Assembly (NCBI GenBank): GCA_963734595.1
Contig: CAVTHV010000029.1
Coordinates: 1 to 64,000, forward strand
From: CAKKQX01 sp963734595
GTDB taxonomy: Bacteria; Pseudomonadota; Gammaproteobacteria; Burkholderiales; SG8-41
Direction of reading: 5' to 3'
Length of the DNA: 64,000 bases
How positions within the stretch are numbered: the stretch's first letter is position 1; every line of letters starts with the position of its first letter. This document shows, in pieces, positions 48,140-56,261 of this stretch. Made by a program: the position numbers and the translations under genes. The notes below the pieces were generated by a model that saw only the letters and a list, made by a program, of their open reading frames with translations, was not told the origin of the DNA and did not search any database.

Positions 48140-48920
48140 CCGTCTCGCCTGCCTAGGCAGGACGAGCGCTACGAGGGACGCGGGACACCACTCCCGTTGT
48201 GTGCAGTGTTTGTTGCTGCTTGCCGCGGCTGCACCCGCTCTTGGCTTCAATGGCGCTTCCTGTTGGAGCATTCCATTGAGTTGAGCCATGACCCCAGGCT
48301 CTGGGGTGCGTGGGTTGCACGCAAGGTCAAACGACGCCCGTTGCGGAACGGGCAGATGGACGAACCGCGTTGCGCGGTTGTACGGTGTGATGCGCCAGAG
48401 AGCGCATCACGGAGGTCGGTCACTTCCAAAAGAACCGTATAACTTATTGATACTTTAGGCATAGTGCGCGTCGTCACTAGCAGTAAACCGCCAGTGACGA
48501 CGCGGCTGGCGCAGACGAATTGCCGCAGGGTTGCGGACAACATGTTGGCGCAGGATTCGCGGCGGCCGGGGCCGCTGCGATCGGTCGGCAGGAGTCTGCC
48601 CACGAGCGTTACGCGCGGGCGCCTGGTTGGCGCACCAGGCGTTCAGCAGGGGCAGTTCTAAAGACTGAGAACGGAGAGAAACCCCGTTCGAGGTTGACGC
48701 CGATGCAAACGGAATTCCGCTTGCTGGCGCGACTAACGCACTGCGGCAGGAACGCGAACTATTGCGTCATGCGCATTACTGAGTGCCCCGAGGGGCGGCT
48801 GCTTACGGATACCTCCGAGCCTTGCGGCCACCGGCTCTCAGGAGATGAGGCCGGTTTCGGCGCTCTTGCGAGCAAGGGCGATGCGCTAACGGGCATCAAG
48901 CGGGCTGACACAGCCAACGA
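48140..48920. ncRNA. Candidate large structured RNA: dense array of perfect hairpins
   Basis: No protein family is recognisable on either strand here, but exact inverted repeats follow one another. Examples: CTCGCCTGCC/GGCAGG(A)CGAG (48144-48166); CGGGA/TCCCG (48181-48196); TCAATGG/CCATTGA (48247-48279) enclosing a second stem; GACC..GGTC closing CCAG/CTGG and TGCGTG/CACGCA (48290-48328); GCCCGTT/AACGGGC (48336-48353); AACCGCG/CGCGGTT (48363-48379); GTGATGCGC/GCGCATCAC (48387-48410); CGCGTCGTCACT/AGTGACGACGCG (48467-48504); CGCCTGG/CCAGGCG near 48620-48640; GCCCC/GGGGC near 48784. Such density over about 780 bases is what large ornate RNAs (GOLLD or ROOL class) look like. Strand is undecided; I do not recognise a named family. 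Confidence 0.55.
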
Positions 48921-49326
48921 AATTCAATTCAGTCCGGCAAAGTCCAACGACATTCTTTTGATCGCGGGGTATGGTGCCGGGCGAGATAGCCATACAACGG
49001 ATTCGGTCTTCTCGCGGTTGACAATTCGACTACCCGATCACAACTGAAGTTCCCGGCCGCTCCATCTTCGGGCACCAACCACGAACTGTTAGCACTCCTA
49101 ACAGCTGGAGTCTCGACGTTAGTCGCGCGGCGACAGATCTATTGCATAGAGGCCGTACGTTAGTGGTTTTAAGTATCAACGTGCCTGCCTACGGATGGAT
49201 CATAACCTCAGAAGTAGTGGTAGCGATTGTTAATTCCCTCGCCGAGGTACTGGCTGGCAATACTTTAATCGACTTCTCCCGCACAGAACTCATTTCGAAA
49301 TTGAGAGTGCCCCAAATGCGGGGGTC
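48921..49326. other. Intergenic, no supported gene
   Basis: Follows the hairpin array. A 62-residue + frame at 49142-49330 (VLSINVPAYGWIITSEVVVA) has no recognisable family or ribosome binding site. Hairpin density falls after about 48930. Confidence 0.4.
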
Positions 49327-49569
49327 TTAAAGTTCCTGCCCTTTGGCGGGCTGACCCTGAAGCAGGAAGGTCTTCGGGTACCGTCCTTCGCCGCAAATCT
49401 TGAACGTGCCGAAATCCTTGTACCACAGTCCGTCCGGTGCGTCGGGTTCGGATTCCCGCCACTCTTTCAGGCGATAAAGGTCATCCGCTGTAATTTTGCG
49501 CTCGCGCAATCGCTCGAAAAGATGGTCGCGGAGCGCTAAAGGCAAGCCGGTCCACTGGATCTTCGGCAT
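49327..49569 (-). CDS. Putative toxin-side partner of the RHH protein
   Basis: 80 residues: MPKIQWTGLPLALRDHLFER, LRERKITADDLYRLKEWRES, EPDAPDGLWYKDFGTFKICG, EGRYPKTFLLQGQPAKGQEL. The ATG follows the upstream gene's TAG directly, with no gap, so the two are translated together. The compact basic/aromatic protein with a YKDFGTFKICG strand pair looks like a small RNase-type or partner protein found beside RHH antitoxins, but I do not recognise a named toxin family. Confidence 0.6.
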   Translation of the reverse strand: MPKIQWTGLPLALRDHLFERLRERKITADDLYRLKEWRESEPDAPDGLWYKDFGTFKICGEGRYPKTFLLQGQPAKGQEL

Positions 49570-49827
49570 CTACTCGCCGTACGTCATCCGGGCCAGGTCT
49601 TCCTTGAGACGCTTCTGCTCCTCCGGATCACGCGAGCGCCCCAGGCAGTCGGCCAACTCGATGAAGCGCTTCTTCTCCAGCTCCCGGGCTTCGAGGCCGG
49701 TCTCGATCAAATCGACGATCACCCGGTTCGCGCTGGTGCCGCTGGTCTTTGCCAAGGACTTGACGCGGCTCGCGACCCGTGCGGGCAGACTCACACTCTG
49801 GCGAACTAGTTTTTGGGCAGTTGACAT
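49570..49827 (-). CDS. Ribbon-helix-helix antitoxin-like regulator
   Basis: 85 residues from the ATG at 49827 (MSTAQKLVRQSVSLPARVAS). The RHH motif is QSVSLPARVASRVKSLAKTS, GTSANRVIVDLIETGLEARE, followed by a charged helix (KKRFIELADCLGRSRDPEEQ). N-terminal strand plus two helices is the DNA-binding part; the C-terminal helix would hold the partner. The start is chosen because four operator repeats sit directly upstream; the longer frame to 49935 reads through them. Confidence 0.85.
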   Translation of the reverse strand: MSTAQKLVRQSVSLPARVASRVKSLAKTSGTSANRVIVDLIETGLEARELEKKRFIELADCLGRSRDPEEQKRLKEDLARMTYGE

Positions 49828-49828
49828 G

Positions 49829-49863
49829 GCACCAGAATACACCATTCCGCACCAAAGTGCACC
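49829..49863. promoter_or_regulatory. Four operator repeats at exact 10-base period
   Basis: GCACC at 49829, ACACC at 49839, GCACC at 49849 and GCACC at 49859: one helical turn apart, immediately before the antitoxin start. This phasing suits cooperative RHH dimers lining one face of the DNA and implies autoregulation. Confidence 0.8.
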
Positions 49864-50018
49864 AGATCGCATTTCTTGATTGCGGATTGCGAAATATCTG
49901 GCGAAACGGGTGAAGCCCAAAACGAGGACCGGCACCGAAACTCGCGCGTCACATGGAGCGCATCAATCAACTGCTTAAGTCGACTAGGAAATGGGGACGT
50001 GTTCAGATACCGCGAATG

Positions 50019-50315
50019 TTAATGACCAGATTTTAATCTTACTTCAAACGCATCTCCGAACATGACATAACCCTCTCGGCCGTCAGCTAGTTTGATTCGG
50101 TAGAACATAAACTCTTTCGAATGTCTTGTAGCCAAAACGGCGGCTGACTCCCCGGGGTTCAACACACTGATTATCTGGTTCCCGGGTTCATTCTTCGGAA
50201 ACGTCTTATAGACTTCCACTTTCCCGGTAGCATGAACGATGGAGTCAGGGTCCGCACAAGCAGAACTGGCGACAATTAACAAAATACCCAGCAGGGCGTT
50301 TCTTAGCGAGCCCAT
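50019..50315 (-). CDS. Cassette A immunity-like protein, exported
   Basis: 98 residues: signal MGSLRNALLGILLIVASSAC (possible lipobox), then an SH3-like beta domain (IVHATGKVEVYKTFPKNEP, ISVLNPGESAAVLATRHSKE, YRIKLADGREGYVMFGDAFE). It starts inside the last 13 bases of the toxin frame, the usual toxin-immunity overlap. An exported immunity protein implies the toxin acts in the periplasm, consistent with a peptidase- or amidase-like tip. Function inferred from position. Confidence 0.65.
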   Translation of the reverse strand: MGSLRNALLGILLIVASSACADPDSIVHATGKVEVYKTFPKNEPGNQIISVLNPGESAAVLATRHSKEFMFYRIKLADGREGYVMFGDAFEVRLKSGH

Positions 50316-52370
50316 GGCGCACTGATTCCTGTGACTGGCTGAGGCGCCGGAAGGAAAGTTACTCCCTGTAGCGCCTTCGAATTTAGGATGTTGTTCCCCA
50401 CACCTGTTGGCGTCATCGCATATCCGATATTTATGCCCACTATAGCTAAGCAGCTCTGCGGCGGGGCACCGCAGTTATTTGAGATTACGTTGTAAGGACC
50501 CTGATTCGCTTTCAGACAAGCCTCGAGCTCAGCCTCCTGCTGCGGCGTGAGCGCGAGGGTCATACTTACCCCCTGCCGGTACTGTTGCGCCGCCAGATAC
50601 TTTGGAGTGGACATGGTAGTCATGCCATTGCCAGCAAAAGAGTACAGTGGTGCCGTTGATGTTTGTCGAAACGTGTCCCGCCGAGGCGGACGTCCACCGC
50701 ACTGGTTGCCAAACAGTAATCGAAGTGAGTAAACCCCACTTGTCAATAAAGCTTAGTGGGTTGAGCAGAGCATAGGCGTACGTGTTACTGCCGCCTTCTA
50801 GTCCAATTGGATCACTCTGCACGTATCTACCGATAGCCGGATCGTAGTCCCTGAAGTAGTTGTAATGGATGTTGGTTTCCTTGTCGAAATACTGGCCGGG
50901 CAGCCTTAGATTGCAGGTGAAGGCGCCCAGGTTCGAGGGATTCTCGTTCGGCGCATTGTTGCCGAACGGATCATCGTTGTTCCACTGCCACACGGGTTGT
51001 CCGACGCTGTTGGTGATGAGCCGTGGCGTATTCAACTGGTCGGTATAGATGAAGTAAAGCTGCGCCTGCGACTGGTCCTGTTGCTATGAGTTGCACCGCA
51101 TCCGCAATCACATACCCGTTGGCGTTGTCCGTCAAGGCAATCGTGCTCGCTGCCGTCAGGCTGAAGGTGCCCAGCAGGTTGAACTGCCCGCCATTCGCTT
51201 GTTGATTCACTGCAATTGGGGTCGATCCCGCGGCATGGTTGATCGTGTACGTGGCATTGCTCGCCCGGTTCGCATTCGCCGTCCACTTGGCGTAGACCTC
51301 ATATTGTCCCGCCGGCACGTTCGGCGTCCACGTCGCGCTGTTGAACTCGGGATCATCGGTGCCGATGAGCCGGATCGCATCGGCAATCACATAGCCGTCG
51401 GCCTGATCGGTCACCGAGACCTTGTGCCCCTGCCCCGGCGCCATGTTGAAGGTGCCGAGCAAGGTCCAGGCGCCGCTGTTTTGCTGTTGGTTGACTGTCA
51501 CCACGATGTCCCCGCCAGCATGGGTCACCGTGTATTGGACGTTGGTCGCCCGGTTCGGATGCGCGGTCCATCGGGCATACACCCGGTATGCCTTGGCCAC
51601 GGTGATCGTCGGTGTCCAGGTCGCGGTGTTGGGCGCCGCCCCCGCCGGCACCACCTTGATCGCATCCGCGATCACATAGCCGTCGCCCTGGTCGATCAGC
51701 ACCACGTTGTTGGTGGTGCCGGCATCGAGCGTAAAGGTGCCGAGCAACTGCCAGGTGCCGCCGTTCGCTTCCTGATTCACCGTCACCGCGGTTGCGCCCG
51801 CGGCGTGATTCACGGTGTAGGTCGCATGCGTGCTGCGGTTGGGGTGGGCGGTCCAGCGGGCGTAGACCTGGTAGCTGCCGGTGGCGGAATCGTGGGCGTC
51901 CAGGTGAAGCTGTCCGCGCCCGTGCCCGCCGCGTGCACCTGGTAGTTGGTGGCGTAATAGCCCGTGACCGAAGTAGACGCCGCCCAAGTGCCCACTGCCG
52001 TGCCCGCGGTGTTGTCGACGACGATGGCGGTCGGCTCCGGGCCGTTGGCTTCGTGCACCTGGTAGTTCGTGCCGAGATACCCCGAAACCGCGGTGGAGAG
52101 CGGCCAGGTGCCGGTCACGCTGAAGCCGGCATCGGTGTTGTCCATCACGATCGCACCGGGCGGGCTGCCCTGGGCTTCATGCGTCTGGTAGTTCGCGCCT
52201 TCGTAGCCCGGCACGGTGGTTGAGGTCGGCCAAGTGCCTATAGTGCTAAATTGTGCGCTGCCGTTGTCGATCACTACTGGAGAGGCGGCGTGCACTCCCG
52301 TCACGCCGAGCGCGGGGAGCAGAGCGCACAGTGCGAGGATGATGCGCAATACATTGTTTTTATTGATCAT
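50303..52370 (-). CDS. Cassette A: exported golvesin-RHS protein with papain-like tip, frame breaks
   Basis: Start at 52370 (MINKNNVLRIILALCALLPA), Sec signal. Three N-terminal units of VVIDNGSAQFSTIGTWPTST/GYEGANYQTHEAQG type; then three golvesin-like beta units (VYARWTAHPNRSTHATYTVN, GTWQLLGTFTLDAG, GYVIADAIKVVP). RHS core: DQLNTPRLITNS, DDPFGNNAPNENPS, LRLPGQYFDKETNIHYNYFR, DYDPAIGRYVQSDPIGLEGG. The unique tip has SAGHVSTNINGTTV and PYNVISNNCGAPPQSC, a His...NNC order as in permuted NlpC/P60 (LRAT/YiiX-like) folds. Breaks near 51880, 51040 and 50660. About 680 residues. Confidence 0.75.
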
Positions 52371-52382
52371 AATTGCATCCCC

Positions 52383-52522
52383 TTACTGCAGCACCGCGAC
52401 CGGCATGTCACCCAGATAGATGTATTCCTTCTGCACCGTGCCTGAGGCGTCGCTCTCGGCGATGAGCCGGCCCTGCGCATCGTGGTGATAGATCGTGTCG
52501 GCGGTGTTGGTCTTCTTGGTGT
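52383..52522 (-). pseudogene. Remnant of an RHS YD-repeat core ending PVAVLQ
   Basis: The minus frame reads NTKKTNTADTIYHHDAQGRL, IAESDASGTVQKEYIYLGDM, PVAVLQ, stop: exactly the RHS segment that in ordinary RHS proteins is followed by YYIYTDHLNTPRL. Here it stops 12 bases before the golvesin gene. It starts next to the end of the cassette B immunity gene. Confidence 0.8.
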
Positions 52523-52550
52523 TTATAGGGGCGCGTCCCCTTTATTCTTT

Positions 52551-53048
52551 TTAATTCCCGCCGACACGAAGAAAAACCAGTAGATCGATTATGATGAAAA
52601 TCGGAAGGAAGAAGACTCTCGCGAAAAACAATTGCGTCCGGAACTCTGCGTCACCAAACGATCTTGAGGCTAAGTAAACGGCATATATGGCGACACCAGT
52701 GAGATATCCAAAAGTCCATATCGTTCTAGACTCAGGAAGATTTCCAAAGACCAAGGTAAGTCCCCACCCGGCTAGCAATGTTGCTAGCAAAGCGATGATC
52801 AAGGTCTGAAGTCTTAAAATAGTTGTTTTCTCCCGACGTCGAACTATTCCAAGCAAAGATGCGACTACAAGCATTACCCCCAAAGATAACCAAAGGATAA
52901 TCTCTGGCTCTTTTCCAACGAGCTGCGCCGCTTTGCCGCTAAGCGTGATTACAAGCGCAGCGCCGTTAGCCAACGTAACAAGTAGCCCTATGCCAAGATT
53001 AATGTATAACAATGCGTGTACTGATAAGCGAGATTCACCGAGAGTCAT
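52551..53048 (-). CDS. Cassette B immunity-like membrane protein
   Basis: 165 residues with five predicted helices: LLYINLGIGLLVTLANGAAL, EIILWLSLGVMLVVASLLGI, LQTLIIALLATLLAGWGLTL, IWTFGYLTGVAIYAVYLAS and VFFLPIFIIIDLLVFLRVGG. It lies 15 bases after the orphan tip B frame. A membrane protein here suggests that the cognate toxin attacks or crosses the inner membrane. Confidence 0.6.
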   Translation of the reverse strand: MTLGESRLSVHALLYINLGIGLLVTLANGAALVITLSGKAAQLVGKEPEIILWLSLGVMLVVASLLGIVRRREKTTILRLQTLIIALLATLLAGWGLTLVFGNLPESRTIWTFGYLTGVAIYAVYLASRSFGDAEFRTQLFFARVFFLPIFIIIDLLVFLRVGGN

Positions 53049-53063
53049 GATCTAATACCCTTC

Positions 53064-53771
53064 TCACTTATTACAGCAATCTTTTGTTCTGCTTTCGACA
53101 ACTTTTGCGTAGCCAGGCGAAACCCCCGCTTGCATACCAAGCCCCTCGATTGCACTCCAACTACCCTTTGAGGCCGCAACGCCAAGTTGTATCCGAGAAT
53201 ATGCAGCGCCAAAGCGTACCGCACCGCCAATCGAGAAATTGAACGCGGGTCCTGCAAAAGCCATTGGATTGGGACAGTCGAAATGATCTTCAAATTCAAC
53301 TGCCGATCGAAAGGACCCCGCGCCAATCGATATGCCTACGCTGTCTACCGCAATGGTAACAAATGCCTTGGTACCGCACTTACATTCCGACTCGAGAACA
53401 TATTCATCTCGGCTCCAGACTACTTTGGGAATACTAATAGAACGGGCGATGCCTGACCATTTGACTAACCCTTGAGGATCGAACGAATCAAGTGGGCTAT
53501 TACCAACGTATGCATACGTGTTGACGCCGCCATCGAGCCCTATCGGATCACTCTGCACATACCGTCCGGTCAGCGGATCGTAATCCCTGAAGTAGTTGTA
53601 GTAGAGGTTGGTTTCCTTGTCGAAGTATTGCCCCGGCAACCTCAGATTGCAGGTGAAGGTGCCAAGACTTGACGGATCCTCGTTCGGCGCGTTGTTCCCG
53701 AACGGATCATCATTCGCCCACGTCCACACCGCCTGCTGGGCTTGATTGGTGATGAGCCGTGGCGTGTTCAA
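53064..53771 (-). CDS. Cassette B: orphan RHS core plus tip, no leader
   Basis: 235 residues beginning exactly at MNTPRLITNQAQQAVWTWAN (no signal, no golvesin part). RHS core to SDPIGLDGGVNTYAYVGNSP, then tip: ARSISIPKVVWSRDEYVLES, ECKCGTKAFVTIAVDSVGIS, NFSIGGAVRFGAAYSRIQLG, VVESRTKDCCNK. It would not be exported alone; it looks like a displaced alternative tip waiting to recombine onto a leader, the known behaviour of orphan Rhs/Cdi tips. The tip family is unrecognised; Cys-rich, beta-rich. Confidence 0.7.
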   Translation of the reverse strand: MNTPRLITNQAQQAVWTWANDDPFGNNAPNEDPSSLGTFTCNLRLPGQYFDKETNLYYNYFRDYDPLTGRYVQSDPIGLDGGVNTYAYVGNSPLDSFDPQGLVKWSGIARSISIPKVVWSRDEYVLESECKCGTKAFVTIAVDSVGISIGAGSFRSAVEFEDHFDCPNPMAFAGPAFNFSIGGAVRFGAAYSRIQLGVAASKGSWSAIEGLGMQAGVSPGYAKVVESRTKDCCNK

Positions 53772-53782
53772 ATCACACGGTT

Positions 53783-54265
53783 CTAAGTTGCTCTACCCGG
53801 GGTTTTTCCGCTCCTGTCCACTGCTATCCAGATCAAAATCAACACAAGCTGAAGGAAAGGCATTAGTTCCCAGAAGATAAACGCGATACCGCCAAAAATT
53901 CGTCCACTAGACATAAATTCTCGAATAAGGCCGATCTTGATTCGAAGGATCGACAGAAGCATGTTACTGAAACCTGCATCCTGCCCTAAATTCAACACAG
54001 TCTTTCCCCAATACGCCAAATAGAGAAGACCTACAAACAGTGTTAGGACTAGCAGGGAGTACTTCCCCCACGTTGAGTGCTGGATTTGGCCAAGGACGCC
54101 ACCTATTAAGCCGATCACCGCGCTAAGCAGGAGAAGCCAGAGAATGAGTGGCCCCTTGACAAGTTCATCATAGGGGAAAATTAATAGGTACATCCCCCAA
54201 CTTACCGCTATGAAGAGAGGGATATGGTAAGGTGGTTTTGACGATGGCTCTTTAACGGCACGCAT
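53783..54265 (-). CDS. Cassette C immunity-like membrane protein
   Basis: 160 residues from the ATG at 54265 (AAGGAA five bases upstream); overlaps the toxin C frame. Helices: YHIPLFIAVSWGMYLLIFPY, LILWLLLLSAVIGLIGGVLG, YSLLVLTLFVGLLYLAYWG and IAFIFWELMPFLQLVLILIW. Unrelated in sequence to the cassette B and D partners. Role inferred from position. Confidence 0.6.
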   Translation of the reverse strand: MRAVKEPSSKPPYHIPLFIAVSWGMYLLIFPYDELVKGPLILWLLLLSAVIGLIGGVLGQIQHSTWGKYSLLVLTLFVGLLYLAYWGKTVLNLGQDAGFSNMLLSILRIKIGLIREFMSSGRIFGGIAFIFWELMPFLQLVLILIWIAVDRSGKTPGRAT

Positions 54266-56177
54266 TGCATTTCCTTGTGCATGCACCTGTACAGCTGCTA
54301 ATCATTTCTTGAAGGGCAAATGGGACTGGAACTATTGATCGGTTACCCCACACCCGAGTAAAAATTTGGATACACTTGGCGCCGCATAACGTATCACATC
54401 CTATTCCGGTTGCCGCGCCTTGAAGGCCTACTCCTATTGCAGCACCAATTTGTGTGCCTATGGATTCGTTCACGGCACTTTGTCCGCTTTCAGTGAGCCT
54501 CTCAATCAAGGTCCCAATTAATCCCGGATCCAATTGTCCTTTGCCGCGCAGATCAACAAAGGAAAGCGGATTTGACCCGACGTAGGCATATGTGTTGATT
54601 CCTCCGCCTAGCCCAATCGGATCGCTTTGCACATACCTCCCGATCGCCGGATCATAATCCCTGAAGTAGTTGTAGTGGGTGTTGGTTTCCTTGTCGAAGT
54701 ATTGCCCCGGCAGTCTCAGATTGCAGGTGAAGGTGCCTAAGCTGCTTGGGTTTTCATTCGGCGCATTGTTGCCGAACGGATCATCATTGGCCCACGTCCA
54801 CACCGCCTGCTGGGTTTGGTTGGTGATGAGTCGTGGCGTATTCAACTGGTCGCTGTAGATGAAGTAAAGCTGCGCCTGCACTGGTCCCGTTGCTATGAGC
54901 TGCACCGCATCCGCAATCACATACCCGTTGGCGTTGTCCGTCAAGGCAATCGTGCTCGCTGCCGTCAGGCTGAAGGTGCCCAGCAGGTTGAACTGCCCGC
55001 CATTCGCTTGTTGATTCACTGCAATTGGGGTCGATCCCGCGGCATGGTTGATCGTGTACGTGGCATTGCTCGCCCGGTTCGCGTTCGCCGTCCACTTGGC
55101 ATAGACCTCATATTGGCCGCTCACGTTCGGCGTCCACGTCGCGCTGTTGAACTCGGGATCATCGGTGCCGATGAGCCGGATCGCATCGGCAATCACATAG
55201 CCGTCGGCCTGATCGGTCACCGAGACCTTGTGCCCCTGCCCCGGCGCCATGTTGAAGGTGCCGAGCAAGGTCCAGGCGCCGCTGTTTTGCTGTTGGTTGA
55301 CCGCAACAACGGTGTCCCCGCCGGCATGCGTCACCGTGTATTGGACGTTGGTCGCCCGGTTCGGGTGCGCAGTCCATCGCGCATACACCCGGTATGCCTT
55401 GGCCACCGGGATCGTGGGCGTCCACGTCGCGCTATTGGGCGCCGCCCCTGCCGGGACCACCTTGATCGCGTCCGCGATCACATAGCCGTCACCCTGGTCG
55501 ATCAGCACTACATTGTTGGTGGTGCCGGCATCGAGCGTAAAAGTGCCGAGCAACTGCCACGTGCCGCCGTTCGCCTCTTGGTTGACCGTCACCGCAGTCG
55601 CGCCCGCGGCGTGGTTCACGGTGTAGGTCGCATGCGTGCTGCGGTTGGGGTGGGCGGTCCAGCGGGCGTAGACCTGGTAGCTGCCGCCGGCAGGGATCGT
55701 GGGTGTCCAGGTAAAACTGTCCGCGCCGGTGCCCGCCGCGTGCACCTGGTAGTTGGTGGCGTAATAGCTCGTGACCGCGGTGGAAGCCGCCCAGGTGCCC
55801 ACTGCCGTGCCTGCCGCGTTGTCCACGACGATCACAGTGGGTTCCGGGCCGTTGGCCTCGTGCACCTGATAGTTGGCGCCTAGATACCCCGAGACCGCGG
55901 TCGAGAGCGGCCAGGTGCCGGTGACGCTGAAGCCGGCATCGGTGTTGTCCACCACGATTGCGCCCGGTGGGCTGCCCTGGGCTTCATGCGTCTGGTAGTT
56001 TGCACCCTCGTAGCCCGGCACCGTGGTCGAGATCGGCCACGTGCCGATCGTGCTGAATTGCGTGGCTCCGTTGTCGATGACGATCGGCGAGGCGGCGTGG
56101 GCTGCCGTCACGCCGAGTGCGGGGAGCAGCGCGCACAGCGCGAGGATGATACGAAATGCATTGTTTTTATTGATCAT
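54252..56177 (-). CDS. Cassette C: complete golvesin-RHS protein with Cys-rich hydrophobic tip
   Basis: 641 residues, unbroken; the best reference copy. Signal MINKNNAFRIILALCALLPA to AAHAA; residues ~30-150 hold three IVIDNG...GTWP.ST..GY.GANYQ.H units; ~155-440 three golvesin-like units ending GYVIADA; ~450-540 the RHS core (DQLNTPRLITNQ to SDPIGLGGGINTYAYVGSNP). The tip starts LRGKGQLDPGLIGTLIERLT and has a Gly/Ala-rich segment (GTQIGAAIGVGLQGAATGIG) and cysteines CDTLCGAKC and CTGACTRKCNAC. The tip could be membrane-active. No YD-repeat cage is present. Confidence 0.82.
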   Translation of the reverse strand: MINKNNAFRIILALCALLPALGVTAAHAASPIVIDNGATQFSTIGTWPISTTVPGYEGANYQTHEAQGSPPGAIVVDNTDAGFSVTGTWPLSTAVSGYLGANYQVHEANGPEPTVIVVDNAAGTAVGTWAASTAVTSYYATNYQVHAAGTGADSFTWTPTIPAGGSYQVYARWTAHPNRSTHATYTVNHAAGATAVTVNQEANGGTWQLLGTFTLDAGTTNNVVLIDQGDGYVIADAIKVVPAGAAPNSATWTPTIPVAKAYRVYARWTAHPNRATNVQYTVTHAGGDTVVAVNQQQNSGAWTLLGTFNMAPGQGHKVSVTDQADGYVIADAIRLIGTDDPEFNSATWTPNVSGQYEVYAKWTANANRASNATYTINHAAGSTPIAVNQQANGGQFNLLGTFSLTAASTIALTDNANGYVIADAVQLIATGPVQAQLYFIYSDQLNTPRLITNQTQQAVWTWANDDPFGNNAPNENPSSLGTFTCNLRLPGQYFDKETNTHYNYFRDYDPAIGRYVQSDPIGLGGGINTYAYVGSNPLSFVDLRGKGQLDPGLIGTLIERLTESGQSAVNESIGTQIGAAIGVGLQGAATGIGCDTLCGAKCIQIFTRVWGNRSIVPVPFALQEMISSCTGACTRKCNACR

Positions 56178-56245
56178 TATCGTATCCCCTACTGCAGCAC
56201 CGCGACCGGCAGGTCGCCCCTAAACAAAGGGGTGCGTCTCTTTAT
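56178..56245 (-). repeat. Shared cassette boundary: RHS stub DLPVAVLQ plus GC hairpin
   Basis: Minus strand: GACGCACCCCTTTG, a short AGGGGC, then codons for DLPVAVLQ and a stop (56189-56191), then the cassette C start. The same order (RGGGACGC.CCCCT, RHS stub, MINKNN start) occurs at 52383-52545, so this is the recurring joint of the array. Confidence 0.65.
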
Positions 56246-56261
56246 ATGGCATTTGTTGTTG

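Noticed and set aside
48140..48920. Group II intron or retron RNA
   Set aside because: No reverse transcriptase frame is nearby, and I cannot find a domain V-like hairpin with its catalytic triad.
48520..49047. 175-residue + strand frame in the hairpin region
   Set aside because: No ribosome binding site or family, low-complexity start, and it runs across several perfect hairpins.
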